Shown here piece after piece: positions 19,162-33,521 of a stretch of DNA of 64,000 nt. Location: contig NZ_CP071383.1 of the NCBI RefSeq assembly GCF_017348915.1, positions 2,666,001 to 2,730,000 of the forward strand. Reading direction: 5' to 3'. How positions within the stretch are numbered: the stretch's first letter is position 1; the number at the start of each line of letters is the position of its first letter. This stretch comes from Leclercia pneumoniae (lineage in GTDB: Bacteria; Pseudomonadota; Gammaproteobacteria; Enterobacterales; Enterobacteriaceae). A program made the translations under genes and the position numbers. The notes under the pieces are model-generated. The model had not been told where the DNA came from, ran no database searches, and worked only from the letters and a program-made list of their open reading frames with translations.

Positions 19162-20574
19162 ATGGCTTCTTTTACATCTTTAGGTGTGGGCTCTAACCTG
19201 CCGCTGGATACGTTACTGACTAATTTAACGACAGCTGAAAAAGGCCGGCTGACGCCTATAACCCAGCAACAGAGCAGCTTTTCAGCGCGTCTGACCGCAT
19301 TTGGCACATTGAAAAGTTCTCTGGAGAAATTCCAGACTGCCAATACCGCTCTGGCTGATGCAAATTTGTTTAAAAGCACGACAGCCAGCAGTAACTCTAC
19401 CGATTTGACGGTGAGCACGACTGCTGGCGCGGCAGCTGGAACTTATAAAATTAACGTAACCCAACTGGCGCAAGCACAGTCTATCCGCACCACGACTACC
19501 GTTACGGACAACAAAGCGGCACAGGGTAACGATAACGAAACCCGGACCTTGATCATTAAGCAGGATGGAAAAGAAAAACCGGTTGAAATTAAGCTTACAA
19601 AAGATCAGACGTCTCTGGAAGGTATGCGTGATGCTATCAACAACGCTAACGGCGGCGTAACTGCAAGCATCGTTAAACTGAAAGACAATGATTATCAGTT
19701 GGTACTTACCTCTTCTGAAACCGGTCTTGCCAATAAAATGAGCATTTCCGTTTCTGGGGATGAGAAGCTAAACCAATTTATTAGTTTCAACAATCCTGAC
19801 GTCATCGGTAATAACGTTCAGCAGGTCGTTGAAGCTAAAGATGCAGAATTAAGCGTTAACGGAATCAACATCGTCCGCAGCAGCAATATCATTACCGATG
19901 CCCCTCAGGGAGTAACCTTAAAACTGACAAAAGAAGTCAGTGATGTGACAGTAACTGTTAGCAAAAGCAACGATAAATCCACAGCGGCAATTAAATCGTG
20001 GGTTGATGCGTACAACGCTCTGATAGATACGATTGGTACTGTTACAAAGTACTCTTCGGTCGACGCTGGTGCAGAAGAGCAAAACGCGAGCAACGGTGCT
20101 CTATTGGGCGATAGCTCGGTGCGAACTATCCAGACCGGAATACGTGCGCAATTTTCTGCGACCGCGAATAGCGGTAAATTCCAGACGTTGTCTCAAATGG
20201 GTATTACACAGGACGGCACAACCGGAAAACTAAAAATTGATAACGATAAGCTGGCTAAAGCTCTGAACGACAATACCGTAGACGTCCAGCAATTGCTGGT
20301 TGGAGACGGTAAAGAGACAGGTATTACCACCAAGGTCGGCTCGCTGGTGAAAGGATATTTGGCGGATGATGGGATCATAGATAGCGCCCAGGACAGCATC
20401 AACACCACGCTGAAAAAATTAACAAAACAGTATCTTGCGGTAAGCGCCAGCATTGATGACACCATTGCTCGTTATCAGGCCCAATTTACCCAACTGGATA
20501 CCATGATGAGCAAACTCAACAATACCAGTTCTTATCTGAACAGCCAGTTTGCAGCGATGAGTAGCTCTTCATAA
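19162..20574 (+). CDS. fliD: Flagellar filament cap protein FliD
   Basis: Filament cap (hook-associated protein 2), 470 aa from the ATG at 19162 with AGGGA upstream; an ORF extension of 50 codons has no homology and crosses the promoter. It has the N-terminal MASFTSLGVGSNLPLDTLL, a variable centre and a C-terminal coiled coil (DDTIARYQAQFTQLDTMMSKLNNTSSYL). FliD forms the cap under which flagellin subunits fold. It is intact even though its client FliC is truncated. First gene of fliDST. Confidence 0.96.
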   Translation: MASFTSLGVGSNLPLDTLLTNLTTAEKGRLTPITQQQSSFSARLTAFGTLKSSLEKFQTANTALADANLFKSTTASSNSTDLTVSTTAGAAAGTYKINVTQLAQAQSIRTTTTVTDNKAAQGNDNETRTLIIKQDGKEKPVEIKLTKDQTSLEGMRDAINNANGGVTASIVKLKDNDYQLVLTSSETGLANKMSISVSGDEKLNQFISFNNPDVIGNNVQQVVEAKDAELSVNGINIVRSSNIITDAPQGVTLKLTKEVSDVTVTVSKSNDKSTAAIKSWVDAYNALIDTIGTVTKYSSVDAGAEEQNASNGALLGDSSVRTIQTGIRAQFSATANSGKFQTLSQMGITQDGTTGKLKIDNDKLAKALNDNTVDVQQLLVGDGKETGITTKVGSLVKGYLADDGIIDSAQDSINTTLKKLTKQYLAVSASIDDTIARYQAQFTQLDTMMSKLNNTSSYLNSQFAAMSSSS

Positions 20575-20586
20575 CACGAGGTAAAT

Positions 20587-20997
20587 ATGTACACCGCGAG
20601 CGGTACCAAAGCATATGCGCAAGTCGGCGTGGAAAGTGCCGTCATGAGCGCCAGTCCACATCAGCTCATTGAAATGTTATTCGATGGCGCCAACAGCGCG
20701 CTGGTGCGCGCACGTCTATTCATGCAGCAGGGAGACACTGTTGCGAAGGGCGAAGCGATTAGCAAGGCCATTAATATCATCGATAACGGGCTCAAAGCGG
20801 GCCTGGATCTTGAGCAAGGCGGAGAGATCGCCACTAATCTCACGTCATTGTACGAATACATGACCCGCCGTCTGCTACAGGCAAACCTTCGTAACGACAG
20901 TCAGGCCATTGAAGAAGTGGAAGGGTTACTTAGCAACATCGCGGAAGCCTGGAAACAGATATCACCCAAAGCACCTTCCCAGGAGTCTCGTGCATGA
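20587..20997 (+). CDS. fliS: Flagellin export chaperone FliS
   Basis: Cytoplasmic helical-bundle chaperone, 136 aa as in E. coli. It binds the C-terminal disordered part of FliC to prevent early polymerisation and pilot it to FlhA. That binding segment is exactly what the broken fliC lacks. Conserved features: [18 protein letters not shown] [15 protein letters not shown], and [19 protein letters not shown]. It lies 12 bases after fliD and overlaps fliT by four bases. Confidence 0.97.
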   Translation: MYTASGTKAYAQVGVESAVMSASPHQLIEMLFDGANSALVRARLFMQQGDTVAKGEAISKAINIIDNGLKAGLDLEQGGEIATNLTSLYEYMTRRLLQANLRNDSQAIEEVEGLLSNIAEAWKQISPKAPSQESRA

Positions 20998-21362
20998 CCT
21001 CAACCGTGGAGTTTATTAACCGTTGGCAGCGCATCGCACTGCTTAGTCAGTCGCTGCTGGATCTTGCGCAGCGGGGTGAGTGGGACCTTTTACTCGAACA
21101 GGAAGTCACCTATCTGCAAGCCATCGAAATGGTAATGGATACACAAACTCCACCAGGCATGACGCGAAGTATTCAGGATATGATTGCGGGCTATATCAAA
21201 CAAACGCTGGACAATGAGCAGCAGTTGAAGGACTTACTCAGAGTTCGTTTGGATGAACTCAGTGGATTAATCGGCCAGTCATCGCGCCAGCAGTCACTCA
21301 ATAATGCTTATGGACGTTTATCCGGTATGCTGCTGGTACCAAACACTCCTACACCTTCATAA
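20994..21362 (+). CDS. fliT: FliD export chaperone and FlhDC inhibitor FliT
   Basis: Small helical protein of 122 aa (E. coli 121). It chaperones FliD and, when free, inhibits FlhD4C2. ATGA overlap with fliS. The C-terminal helix ([18 protein letters not shown]) is the FliD-binding/autoinhibitory part in the family. Confidence 0.95.
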   Translation: MTSTVEFINRWQRIALLSQSLLDLAQRGEWDLLLEQEVTYLQAIEMVMDTQTPPGMTRSIQDMIAGYIKQTLDNEQQLKDLLRVRLDELSGLIGQSSRQQSLNNAYGRLSGMLLVPNTPTPS

Positions 21363-21433
21363 TTAAGCCTCACTACGCAAAGAATATCATCCATACTCCA
21401 GAGGTCTGCCTAACGGCTTCTGGAGCACGGATG

Positions 21434-22921
21434 ATGAAAAACCCCACCCTGTTACAACTCTTTCACTGGTATTACCCCGACGGCGGAAAACTCTGGTCTG
21501 AAGTAGCCGAACGTGCTGACGGTCTCAATGACATCGGCATCAATATGGTCTGGCTGCCTCCGGCCTGTAAAGGCGCCTCTGGCGGCTATTCCGTAGGCTA
21601 TGACACCTACGACCTGTTCGATCTCGGTGAGTTTGACCAGAAAGGCTCGGTCGCGACCAAATACGGTGATAAAGCCCAACTCCTCGCTGCCATCGATGCG
21701 CTAAAACGCAACGAGATTGCCGTTCTGCTTGATGTTGTGGTGAACCATAAAATGGGCGCCGACGAGAAAGAACCGGTCCGCGTGCAGCGAGTGAATGAGC
21801 AGGATCGTACCCAGATCGACGATGAGATTATTACCTGCGAAACCTGGACCCGTTATACCTTCCCCGCCCGCGCCGGGCAGTACTCGCGTTTTATCTGGGA
21901 TTACAAATGCTTCAGCGGCGTGGACCATATCGAAAATCCGAATGAAGACGGCATCTTCAAAATCGTTAACGACTATACCGGCGAAGGGTGGAACGACCAG
22001 GTTGACGATGAAATGGGCAACTTCGACTATTTGATGGGTGAAAACATCGATTATCGCAACCGCGCCGTGACGGAGGAGATCAAATACTGGGCGCGCTGGG
22101 TCATGGAGCAGACCGGCTGCGACGGCTTCCGGCTCGACGCGGTGAAACACATTCCGGCGTGGTTTTATAAAGAGTGGATTGAGCACGTTCAGGAAGTGGC
22201 GCCAACGCCGCTGTTCATCGTGGCGGAGTACTGGTCTCACGAGGTGGATAAACTGCAGCAATATATCGATCAGGTTGAGGGTAAGACCATGCTGTTCGAT
22301 GCCCCGCTGCATATGAAATTCCACGAAGCGTCGCTTCAGGGCAGGGATTACGACATGAGTCAGATCTTTACCGGCACGCTGGTGGAAGCCGATCCCTTCC
22401 ACGCGGTCACGCTGGTGGCTAACCACGATACCCAACCGCTGCAGGCGCTGGAAGCCCCGGTGGAAGCCTGGTTTAAACCTCTGGCGTATGCCCTGATCCT
22501 GCTGCGGGAAAATGGCGTCCCCAGCGTCTTTTATCCGGATCTCTATGGTGCCAGTTACGACGATACCGGCGGGGATGGCGAAACCTACCATGTTGATATG
22601 CCGGTCATTGAACATCTGGATAAACTCATTCTCGCCCGCCAGCGCTATGCACATGGGATCCAGACCCTCTGGTTCGATCATCCTAACTGTATCGCCTTTA
22701 GCCGCAGCGGCACGGAAGAAGATCCCGGCTGCGTAGTGGTCCTCTCCAATGGCGATGAGGGGGAGAAGACAATCGTCCTCGGCGAAAATTATGGCAACAA
22801 ACAGTGGAAGGATTTTCTCGGTAACCGCGACGAGACCGTCACTACCGATGAAAGCGGCACCGGGGTCTTCACCTGCCATGGAGGCAGCGTCAGCGTGTGG
22901 GTGTTAGAAGAGGTGCTGTAG
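21434..22921 (+). CDS. amyA: Cytoplasmic alpha-amylase
   Basis: GH13 amylase of 495 aa with no signal peptide, degrading maltodextrins in the cytoplasm. Active-site regions are present: VVNHK, the nucleophile region [10 protein letters not shown], the acid/base Glu in IVAEYW and the transition-state Asp in VANHD. The start chosen is the second of two adjacent ATGs, giving the E. coli length and 8-base spacing from GGAG; ATG 21431 is also possible. As in E. coli it sits between fliT and yedD but has no flagellar role. Confidence 0.96.
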   Translation: MKNPTLLQLFHWYYPDGGKLWSEVAERADGLNDIGINMVWLPPACKGASGGYSVGYDTYDLFDLGEFDQKGSVATKYGDKAQLLAAIDALKRNEIAVLLDVVVNHKMGADEKEPVRVQRVNEQDRTQIDDEIITCETWTRYTFPARAGQYSRFIWDYKCFSGVDHIENPNEDGIFKIVNDYTGEGWNDQVDDEMGNFDYLMGENIDYRNRAVTEEIKYWARWVMEQTGCDGFRLDAVKHIPAWFYKEWIEHVQEVAPTPLFIVAEYWSHEVDKLQQYIDQVEGKTMLFDAPLHMKFHEASLQGRDYDMSQIFTGTLVEADPFHAVTLVANHDTQPLQALEAPVEAWFKPLAYALILLRENGVPSVFYPDLYGASYDDTGGDGETYHVDMPVIEHLDKLILARQRYAHGIQTLWFDHPNCIAFSRSGTEEDPGCVVVLSNGDEGEKTIVLGENYGNKQWKDFLGNRDETVTTDESGTGVFTCHGGSVSVWVLEEVL

Positions 22922-22929
22922 TAACGAGA

Positions 22930-22955
22930 CCGGGTAGTGCTTGTGCCCTACCCGG
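22930..22955. terminator. Bidirectional hairpin between amyA and yedD
   Basis: 8-bp arms CCGGGTAG/CTACCCGG with a 10-base loop, a few bases from both convergent stop codons. A TTTT run lies a few bases downstream on the plus strand. Confidence 0.6.
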
Positions 22956-22962
22956 CGCGGTT

Positions 22963-23376
22963 TTATGGCAGTTGGCTGGCGAGCGGCGCTTTCTCCAGCG
23001 CGTCAGCACACTCTACGGTAGGCCGGGTCACGCGTTCCAGCGTCATCCCATCGTACTCAAGCAGGCTGCCATCGCGTTCGAGAGAATAGATATCGAGCTT
23101 GCTGGTCACGTTGTAAAAATCATCTGAACGCAGCATGACTTTACCCGGTACCGCAATCACCCGTTGCCACTGGCGACAATCCAGCGTATCGCCCTGCGGG
23201 GTCACCACCAGGGAAGCGATGGCCTCCGGGCTGACCAGTTTGCTCTGTGGCCCTTTCGTCTGCCAGTAGCCCGCCAGACTGGCCGGGACCGGATGTTTAA
23301 CCACATCCTGATAGTTATCAACCTGCACACATCCGCTTAAGGCCAGCAGCGCACCAATAATTGCTATTTTTTTCAT
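22963..23376 (-). CDS. yedD: Lipoprotein YedD
   Basis: 137 aa from the ATG at 23376, the exact E. coli length. The signal peptide ends in a lipobox LSGC, so the mature protein is acylated at Cys. Valine after the Cys suggests outer-membrane sorting. Conserved phrases: LAGYWQTKGPQ, GDTLDCRQWQRVIAVPGK and EYDGMT. The function is unknown; copper or envelope-stress links reported elsewhere cannot be judged here. Start choice is uncertain among 23388 (GTG), 23379 and 23376. Confidence 0.92.
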   Translation of the reverse strand: MKKIAIIGALLALSGCVQVDNYQDVVKHPVPASLAGYWQTKGPQSKLVSPEAIASLVVTPQGDTLDCRQWQRVIAVPGKVMLRSDDFYNVTSKLDIYSLERDGSLLEYDGMTLERVTRPTVECADALEKAPLASQLP

Positions 23377-23445
23377 CATCTTTCTCACATGAGAAGAAAA
23401 AAATATTGTGGCATTAAAGCGATGAGGCCGCCAGCCTGATAAAAC

Positions 23446-23760
23446 CTAAACCTGCATGGACATGACGTCCTGATAGGCCTGCATCAGTTTATTACGGACC
23501 TGAATACCCATCTGCATCGATACAGAGGCTTTCTGCATATCGGTCATCACGTCATTCAATGCTACGCCTGGCTCTCCCAGGGTGAACTTCTCTGCCTGGG
23601 TGCGGGCGGCAGACTGGGTTTCGCTAATGCGGTCCAGCGCGGCATGCAGCTGACCGGCAAAGCTCACGGTTGGCTGCACATCCGCCACGTTCTGATTACG
23701 GGCCGTCATTGCCGTTGCCTGCAACTGGCTGATAACGCCCTCAATACCCTGAATTGCCAT
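23446..23760 (-). CDS. fliE: Flagellar MS ring-rod junction protein FliE
   Basis: 104 aa, identical length to E. coli FliE. It joins the MS ring to the rod and is among the first exported substrates. Conserved C-terminal helix [22 protein letters not shown]. It is a monocistronic class 2 gene divergent from fliF. Confidence 0.97.
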   Translation of the reverse strand: MAIQGIEGVISQLQATAMTARNQNVADVQPTVSFAGQLHAALDRISETQSAARTQAEKFTLGEPGVALNDVMTDMQKASVSMQMGIQVRNKLMQAYQDVMSMQV

Positions 23761-23989
23761 GACTCTCCCCTGGATGGATTTTTACGCGCTCAAGAGTACC
23801 AGCCTGTCAATAAGATAAAGGCGCTAAATAGCGCGAAAAAACCAGGTTATTTGACGCATAGAAAATCCCGAATCATCAAATAATGACACAGCCATCAAAT
23901 ATGGAATTTTTGTCGTGTTTGCCGACCCGGGAGTCTGTTTTGTTTCTCTACACGAATAATGTAATCCACGAAGAGTCACGAGGTGCGCT
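23761..23989. promoter_or_regulatory. Divergent fliE/fliF class 2 promoter region
   Basis: A 229-bp AT-rich spacer between divergent fliE and fliF, where FlhD4C2-activated promoters lie in E. coli. An inverted repeat GCGCTA/TAGCGC occurs at 23821-23835. Exact FlhDC half-sites could not be assigned by eye. Confidence 0.5.
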
Positions 23990-27362
<3,373 letters not shown>

Positions 27363-27363
<1 letters not shown>

Positions 27364-28733
27364 TGACCGCGCGCCTCACTCGCTGGCTCACCACGCTGGA
27401 TAATTTCGAAACGAAAATGGCGCAGCTGCCTTCGGTTCGTCGTTACGGTCGTCTGACCCGCGCTACCGGCCTGGTGCTGGAAGCGACCGGCCTGCAATTG
27501 CCGCTGGGCGCCACCTGTATTATTGAACGTCAGGACGGTGCCGATATCCGCGAAGTTGAAAGCGAAGTGGTCGGTTTTAACGGCCAGCGGCTATTCCTGA
27601 TGCCGCTGGAAGAAGTCGAAGGCGTTCTCCCCGGCGCCCGCGTTTACGCCAAAAGTTTAACCGGTGACGGTCTGCAGAGTGGCAAACAACTGCCGCTCGG
27701 TCCGGCGCTGCTCGGTCGCGTACTGGATGGCGCAGGTAAACCGCTCGACGGCCTGCCTGCTCCAGATACCACCGAAACCGGGGCCCTGATCACCGCCCCC
27801 TTCAACCCATTACAACGTACGGCGATCGAGCATGTGCTGGACACCGGCGTGCGTCCAATCAACGCCTTGCTGACCGTCGGCCGTGGTCAACGTATGGGGC
27901 TCTTTGCGGGCTCGGGTGTCGGTAAATCGGTGCTGCTGGGCATGATGGCCCGCTACACTCAGGCCGATGTGATCGTGGTGGGGTTAATCGGCGAGCGTGG
28001 CCGTGAAGTCAAAGATTTTATCGAGAACATTCTCGGTGCAGAGGGGCGCGCCCGCTCGGTGGTGATTGCCGCCCCGGCCGATGTGTCTCCCCTGCTACGC
28101 ATGCAGGGTGCCGCCTATGCCACCCGTATCGCCGAAGATTTTCGTGACCGCGGTCAGCATGTACTGCTGATCATGGACTCCCTCACCCGCTACGCCATGG
28201 CGCAACGTGAAATCGCGCTGGCGATTGGCGAGCCGCCGGCCACTAAAGGCTATCCGCCGTCGGTGTTTGCCAAACTTCCGGCGCTGGTAGAGCGTGCCGG
28301 TAACGGCATCACCGGTGGGGGCTCCATCACCGCGTTTTATACGGTCCTGACCGAGGGTGATGACCAGCAGGACCCTATTGCCGACTCCGCGCGCGCCATC
28401 CTTGATGGGCACATCGTGTTGTCGCGCCGCCTGGCCGAGGCGGGTCACTATCCGGCCATTGATATCGAAGCGTCAATCAGCCGTGCGATGACCGCGCTGA
28501 TTAGCGAGAAGCATTACGCCCGCGTGCGTAACTTCAAACAGTTACTCTCCAGCTTCCAGCGTAACCGCGATCTGGTCAGCGTCGGCGCCTATGCCAAAGG
28601 CAGCGACCCGATGCTCGACAAGGCGATTGCGCTCTGGCCACAGCTGGAGGCCTATCTGCAACAAGGTATTTTTGAAAAAGCTGACTGGGAAGATTCGATT
28701 CAGGCTCTGGAGCATATTTTCCCGCAGGTGTAA
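27363..28733 (+). CDS. fliI: Flagellum-specific export ATPase FliI
   Basis: 456 aa from the ATG at 27363. F1-beta-like ATPase of the flagellar type III export apparatus, with P-loop [11 protein letters not shown] (about residue 180), catalytic [12 protein letters not shown] and Walker [12 protein letters not shown]. It drives unfolding and chaperone release at the export gate. Confidence 0.97.
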
Positions 28734-28754
28734 CAGAGGTAGAGGGCGAAGGTC

Positions 28755-29198
28755 ATGGCACAAAATAGCGCATTAACGACGCTGAAAGATCTGGCCGAAA
28801 AAGAAGTTGATAACGCCGCACAACAACTCGGCGCTATGCGTCGCGGCTATCAGCAGGCTGAGGAGCAGCTAAAAATGTTGATCGACTATCAGCATGAGTA
28901 TCGCTCCAACCTCAACAACGATATGACACAGGGCATCGGCAGCCAGCGGTGGATCAACTATCAGCAGTTTATCCAGACGCTGGAAAAGGCGATCGATCAG
29001 CATCGCCAGCAGCTTGACCAGTGGAACCAGAAAGTCGATACGGCGCTCAATTTCTGGCGAGAGAAAAAACAGCGGTTACAAGCCTGGCAAACCCTGCAGG
29101 AGAGACAAGTGGCCGCCGCGACTCTGGCCGAAAACCGCCTTGATCAGAAAAAAATGGATGAGTTTGCCCAGCGCGCTTCAATGAGGAAACCTGAATGA
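28755..29198 (+). CDS. fliJ: Flagellar export chaperone FliJ
   Basis: 147 aa, equal to E. coli. Coiled-coil protein resembling the F1 gamma subunit that inserts in the FliI ring and contacts FlhA. Nearly all helical with heptad-like regions. ATGA overlap with fliK. Confidence 0.96.
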   Translation: MAQNSALTTLKDLAEKEVDNAAQQLGAMRRGYQQAEEQLKMLIDYQHEYRSNLNNDMTQGIGSQRWINYQQFIQTLEKAIDQHRQQLDQWNQKVDTALNFWREKKQRLQAWQTLQERQVAAATLAENRLDQKKMDEFAQRASMRKPE

Positions 29199-30406
29199 TC
29201 ACACTGCAACAACTGCTCTCAAGCGATACCGACCTTACCGGCGGTGCGCTGGGCGGTAAAGCCGCCGACGGCGGGCAAGATTTTCTTGCTCTGCTGGCGG
29301 GTGCATTAACCGATGCGAAAGCGCAGGGCAAAGAGACGCCGCTGACGCTTAGCGATCTGCAGGCGGCAGGCGACAAACTGTCGAAAGCAGCGCTTTTAAA
29401 AGGTGACGAAAGCCTGGATGCCAGCGCCCTGAGCGATCTGCTGGCAAGTAAAGAGATTAAATTCGCTGACGATAGCGTTCAACAGGGCACGCTGCAGGGG
29501 CTGGTCTCTGGCTTAATGCCGGCGGGTAAAACCGATGTGCTGAAGACGCTGACGCAGGCGGTTAAAGAGGCCGATAGCAAAAGCGAGCTGAGCGATGACG
29601 AGCTGGCGGGCCTGAGCGCCCTGATGGCGATGCTGCCGCATCAGCAGCAGGCCAGCACCATCGCCGCGCCGAAAGCGATGAGCAGCGACGCCATTGCTGT
29701 TCAGGTTCCGCTGACGGGAGCGAGCGCCGGACGTCAACCTGCGCTGGAGACCGACGCCCAGCGCACCGGTAAACAGGTTGCTCAGGATCCGACCGTAGCG
29801 CTTCCGGGCAATAATCAGCTCTCCCCAGCCGTAGCGGCGGTCGCTACGAAGCACGAGGTGGATAGCACCCCTTCTCCAACGGTATCTGGCACGCCAACCG
29901 CCAGCATCGCCCCCGTACTGAATACCGCCAATGCCGCACAGCCAACCCTGGTTGCCGCACCGGTGGTCAGCGCGCCGCTGGGCAGCCATGACTGGCGCCA
30001 GAGCGTTAGTCAACACATCACCCTGTTTACCAAAGAGGGCCTGCAGAGCGCCGAGTTGCGTCTGCACCCCGAAAATCTGGGTCAGGTGCAGATTTCACTT
30101 AAACTGGATGATAACCAGGCGCAGTTGCAAATGGTATCGGCGCACAGTCACGTGCGGGCCGCACTGGAAGCCGCCATTCCAGTTCTGCGTACCAACCTGG
30201 CTGAAAGCGGTATTCAGCTTACCCAAAGCAGCGTGAGCAGCGAGAGCTTTGCCGGACAGCAAAATGCCTCGTCGCAGCAGCAGGGACAGGCTTCCCGCTC
30301 TGGTCATCAGGGTGGTTTTAATGAAGAGAGCGATGAGATTCTGCCGACCCCGGCCGCCTTGCAGTCAGCCGCCCGTGGTAATGGCGCGGTAGACATCTTC
30401 GCCTAA
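29195..30406 (+). CDS. fliK: Flagellar hook-length control protein FliK
   Basis: 403 aa, close to the Salmonella length. Long, low-conservation Ala/Thr/Pro-rich ruler region (about residues 150-250). The conserved C-terminal switch domain follows: [20 protein letters not shown], then [20 protein letters not shown], which flips FlhB specificity. The extreme C-terminus ([14 protein letters not shown]) is typical. Last gene of fliFGHIJK. Confidence 0.95.
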   Translation: MITLQQLLSSDTDLTGGALGGKAADGGQDFLALLAGALTDAKAQGKETPLTLSDLQAAGDKLSKAALLKGDESLDASALSDLLASKEIKFADDSVQQGTLQGLVSGLMPAGKTDVLKTLTQAVKEADSKSELSDDELAGLSALMAMLPHQQQASTIAAPKAMSSDAIAVQVPLTGASAGRQPALETDAQRTGKQVAQDPTVALPGNNQLSPAVAAVATKHEVDSTPSPTVSGTPTASIAPVLNTANAAQPTLVAAPVVSAPLGSHDWRQSVSQHITLFTKEGLQSAELRLHPENLGQVQISLKLDDNQAQLQMVSAHSHVRAALEAAIPVLRTNLAESGIQLTQSSVSSESFAGQQNASSQQQGQASRSGHQGGFNEESDEILPTPAALQSAARGNGAVDIFA

Positions 30407-30420
30407 ACGTCAGAGGTAGC

Positions 30421-30475
30421 GTGATTATCCTCGTCTTTTCCACGCTTTGACGCGGTAAGGACACGGGATAATCAC
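30421..30475 (+). repeat. Long stem-loop in the fliK-fliL gap
   Basis: Perfect 10-bp arms GTGATTATCC (30421-30430) and GGATAATCAC (30466-30475) enclose 35 bases, between the fliFGHIJK and fliLMNOPQR units. It could mark partial termination or the operator region of the fliL promoter. No strong U-run follows (TTTATTA). Confidence 0.6.
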
Positions 30476-30512
30476 TTTATTAGCAGTACCCGAAACAGGA
30501 AGCTCGTATCAG

Positions 30513-30980
30513 ATGACTGACTCCGCTATCAGCAAAAAAAGTAAGCGTTCCATCTGGATCCCGCTGCTGGTGTTAATTACCCTCGCCGCCTGCGCGACCG
30601 CCGGTTATAGCTACTGGCGCATGAACAAGGCACCGACAGAAAAAGTAAAAGAAGAGATTCCGCCGCCACCTGCGCCGGTCTTCTTTGCGCTGGATACCTT
30701 TACCGTCAATCTGGGTGACGCGGATCGCGTCCTCTATGTCGGTATCACGCTGCGTCTGAAAGACGAAGCGACCCGCACACGTCTGAGCGAATATTTGCCA
30801 GAAGTGCGTAGCCGTCTGCTGTTGCTGTTCTCTCGTCAGGACGCATCACAGCTCGCGACCGATGAAGGTAAGCAAAAACTGGTAGACGCTATTAAGCAAA
30901 CGCTGGCCGTACCGCTGGTATCTGGCCAACCTAAGCAGGAAGTCACTGACGTTCTGTATACAGCCTTCATTCTGCGGTAA
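30513..30980 (+). CDS. fliL: Flagellar basal body protein FliL
   Basis: 155 aa with one N-terminal TM helix ([20 protein letters not shown], about residues 14-33) and a periplasmic stomatin-like domain ([24 protein letters not shown]). It surrounds the stator and supports torque, mainly in swarming. First gene of the fliLMNOPQR operon. Confidence 0.96.
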   Translation: MTDSAISKKSKRSIWIPLLVLITLAACATAGYSYWRMNKAPTEKVKEEIPPPPAPVFFALDTFTVNLGDADRVLYVGITLRLKDEATRTRLSEYLPEVRSRLLLLFSRQDASQLATDEGKQKLVDAIKQTLAVPLVSGQPKQEVTDVLYTAFILR

Positions 30981-30984
30981 AGAC

Positions 30985-31989
30985 ATGGGCGATAGTATTC
31001 TTTCTCAGGCTGAAATCGATGCGCTGCTTAATGGCGACAGCGATAAGAGCGATGATCCAACGCCAGGGATAGCGGGTGAGAGCGATATTCGCCCCTATGA
31101 CCCGAATACTCAGCGTCGCGTAGTACGTGAACGTCTGCAGGCGCTGGAGATTATTAACGAACGTTTTGCACGTCAGTTCCGTATGGGGCTGTTTAACCTG
31201 CTGCGTCGTAGCCCGGATATCACCGTTGGCGCGATCCGCATTCAGCCGTATCACGAGTTTGCCCGTAACCTGCCGGTGCCGACCAACCTCAACCTGATTC
31301 ATCTGAAACCGCTGCGCGGTACAGGTCTGGTGGTCTTCTCGCCGAGCCTGGTGTTTATCGCGGTCGATAACCTCTTCGGCGGTGATGGGCGTTTTCCGAC
31401 GAAGGTCGAAGGTCGTGAGTTCACCCATACGGAGCAGCGGGTCATTAACCGCATGCTGAAGCTGGCGCTTGAAGGCTACAGCGATGCCTGGAAGGCGATT
31501 CACCCGCTGGAAGTGGAGTATGTGCGTTCGGAGATGCAGGTGAAATTCACCAACATCACCACCTCGCCTAACGATATCGTCGTGAATACCCCGTTCCATG
31601 TGGAGATCGGCAACCTGACCGGCGAGTTCAATATCTGTCTGCCGTTTAGCATGATTGAGCCGTTGCGCGAAGTGCTGGTCAACCCGCCGCTGGAAAACTC
31701 TCGTCATGAAGACCAGAACTGGCGTGAGAACCTGGTGCGTCAGGTGCAGCACTCACAGCTGGAGCTGGTGGCGAATTTTGCTGATATCTCAATGCGGTTA
31801 TCCCAGATTCTGAAATTACAACCCGGCGATGTTCTGCCGATAGAAAAGCCCGATCGCATCATTGCCCATGTGGATGGCGTACCCGTCCTGACCAGCCAGT
31901 ACGGCACAATCAACGGTCAATACGCGTTACGAGTAGAGCACTTGATCAACCCGATTTTGAATTCGCTGAATGAGGAACAGCCCAAATGA
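30985..31989 (+). CDS. fliM: Flagellar motor switch protein FliM
   Basis: 334 aa. The N-terminal peptide MGDSILSQAEIDALLNGD is the CheY-P docking site. The middle domain contains the GGxG-type motif around FGGDGRFPTK. The C-terminal SpoA domain pairs with FliN. ATGA overlap with fliN. Confidence 0.98.
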   Translation: MGDSILSQAEIDALLNGDSDKSDDPTPGIAGESDIRPYDPNTQRRVVRERLQALEIINERFARQFRMGLFNLLRRSPDITVGAIRIQPYHEFARNLPVPTNLNLIHLKPLRGTGLVVFSPSLVFIAVDNLFGGDGRFPTKVEGREFTHTEQRVINRMLKLALEGYSDAWKAIHPLEVEYVRSEMQVKFTNITTSPNDIVVNTPFHVEIGNLTGEFNICLPFSMIEPLREVLVNPPLENSRHEDQNWRENLVRQVQHSQLELVANFADISMRLSQILKLQPGDVLPIEKPDRIIAHVDGVPVLTSQYGTINGQYALRVEHLINPILNSLNEEQPK

Positions 31990-32399
31990 GTGATATGAAC
32001 AATCCGTCCGATGAAAACAGCGGAGATATGGACGATCTGTGGGCTGAGGCGTTAAGCGAACAAAAAGCACCGGCCAGCAAAAGCGCGGCGGATGCGGTAT
32101 TCCAGCAACTGGGCGGCGGCGATGTTAGCGGCACCCTGCAGGATATCGATCTGATTATGGATATCCCGGTCAAGCTGACCGTTGAGCTGGGTCGTACCCG
32201 CATGACCATCAAAGAGCTGCTGCGTCTGACGCAGGGTTCCGTCGTGGCGCTGGAAGGCCTTGCCGGTGAGCCGCTGGATATTCTGATCAACGGTTACCTG
32301 ATAGCCCAGGGTGAAGTGGTGGTGGTTGCCGATAAATATGGCGTGCGTATCACCGACATCATTACCCCGTCTGAACGTATGCGTCGTTTGAGCCGTTAA
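31986..32399 (+). CDS. fliN: Flagellar motor switch protein FliN
   Basis: 137 aa, as in E. coli. Acidic N-terminus and a C-terminal SpoA domain (DIPVKLTVELGRTRMTIKEL, LDILINGYLIAQGEVVVV). It forms the lower C-ring and docks FliH-FliI. Confidence 0.98.
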   Translation: MSDMNNPSDENSGDMDDLWAEALSEQKAPASKSAADAVFQQLGGGDVSGTLQDIDLIMDIPVKLTVELGRTRMTIKELLRLTQGSVVALEGLAGEPLDILINGYLIAQGEVVVVADKYGVRITDIITPSERMRRLSR

Positions 32400-32400
32400 G

Positions 32401-32775
32401 ATGACGACCCAGGCCACCGTATCACAGCCCTCTGCAGTTCCAAGCTCGCCGCTGTTGCAGGTGAGCGGCGCACTGCTGGGGATTATCGCGTTTATCCTCG
32501 TGGTGGCCTGGCTGGCAAAACGCGTGGGTCTGGCCGGTAAAAACGCCGGTGCACGTGGCCTGAAGCTCAGCGCCAGTACCTCGCTGGGTCCGCGCGAACG
32601 CGTGGTGATTGTTGAGGTTGAAGATGCCCGGCTGGTGCTGGGCGTTACAGCGTCAAACATCCAGGTTCTGCACAAATTGCCGCCTGCGCCCGTTTCCACC
32701 GACGCAGCCGCAGAAGTTCCGGCGGATTTCCAGTCCGTTATGAAGAGTTTGCTTAAGCGTTCCGGGAGATCCTGA
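32401..32775 (+). CDS. fliO: Flagellar export scaffold FliO
   Basis: 124 aa with one TM helix ([22 protein letters not shown]) and the conserved cytoplasmic part [19 protein letters not shown]. It helps assemble the FliP pore. The ATG follows the fliN stop by one base and the stop overlaps the fliP start (TGATG). Confidence 0.94.
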   Translation: MTTQATVSQPSAVPSSPLLQVSGALLGIIAFILVVAWLAKRVGLAGKNAGARGLKLSASTSLGPRERVVIVEVEDARLVLGVTASNIQVLHKLPPAPVSTDAAAEVPADFQSVMKSLLKRSGRS

Positions 32776-33512
32776 TGCGCCGTTTGTTATCCCTTACGCT
32801 TGCAGGCCTTGCGCTGTTTGCTCCTTCCGTATATGCCCAGTTGCCCGGTCTGATCTCCACCCCGATGGCAGGCGGCGGCCAGAGCTGGTCGCTACCGGTA
32901 CAGACGCTGGTTTTCATCACCTCGCTGACCTTTATTCCGGCTATTTTGCTGATGATGACCAGCTTCACTCGCATCATCATCGTTTTTGGTTTACTGCGTA
33001 ACGCCCTCGGCACCCCGTCGGCACCACCCAACCAGGTGCTGCTGGGGCTGGCGCTTTTCCTGACCTTTTTCATTATGTCGCCGGTCATCGACAAGATTTA
33101 TACCGATGCGTATCAGCCCTTCAGCGAAGAGAAAATCTCCATGCAGGAAGCGCTGGATAAAGGCGCCCAGCCACTGCGTGAGTTTATGCTGCGTCAGACC
33201 CGTGAAGCGGATCTGGCTCTTTTTGCGCGTCTGGCTAACGCCGGCCCAATACAGGGACCAGAAGCCGTCCCTATGCGCATCCTGTTGCCAGCCTACGTGA
33301 CCAGTGAGCTGAAAACGGCTTTCCAGATTGGCTTTACCATTTTTATTCCGTTCCTGATTATCGACCTGGTGATCGCCAGCGTACTGATGGCACTGGGTAT
33401 GATGATGGTGCCTCCGGCGACCATTGCCCTGCCCTTTAAGCTGATGCTGTTCGTCCTGGTGGATGGCTGGCAGCTGCTGGTGGGCTCGCTGGCACAGAGT
33501 TTCTACAGTTAA
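32775..33512 (+). CDS. fliP: Flagellar export gate protein FliP
   Basis: 245 aa with a cleaved signal peptide ([22 protein letters not shown]) and four hydrophobic segments. The family motif [20 protein letters not shown] is intact. It forms the pentameric core of the export gate. Confidence 0.97.
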   Translation: MRRLLSLTLAGLALFAPSVYAQLPGLISTPMAGGGQSWSLPVQTLVFITSLTFIPAILLMMTSFTRIIIVFGLLRNALGTPSAPPNQVLLGLALFLTFFIMSPVIDKIYTDAYQPFSEEKISMQEALDKGAQPLREFMLRQTREADLALFARLANAGPIQGPEAVPMRILLPAYVTSELKTAFQIGFTIFIPFLIIDLVIASVLMALGMMMVPPATIALPFKLMLFVLVDGWQLLVGSLAQSFYS

Positions 33513-33521
33513 GGGGCGGCC

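Noticed and set aside
21701..22879. 392-codon open frame antisense to amyA
   Set aside because: AmyA on the plus strand is complete and conserved with full active-site motifs; the antisense frame is a codon-bias artefact.
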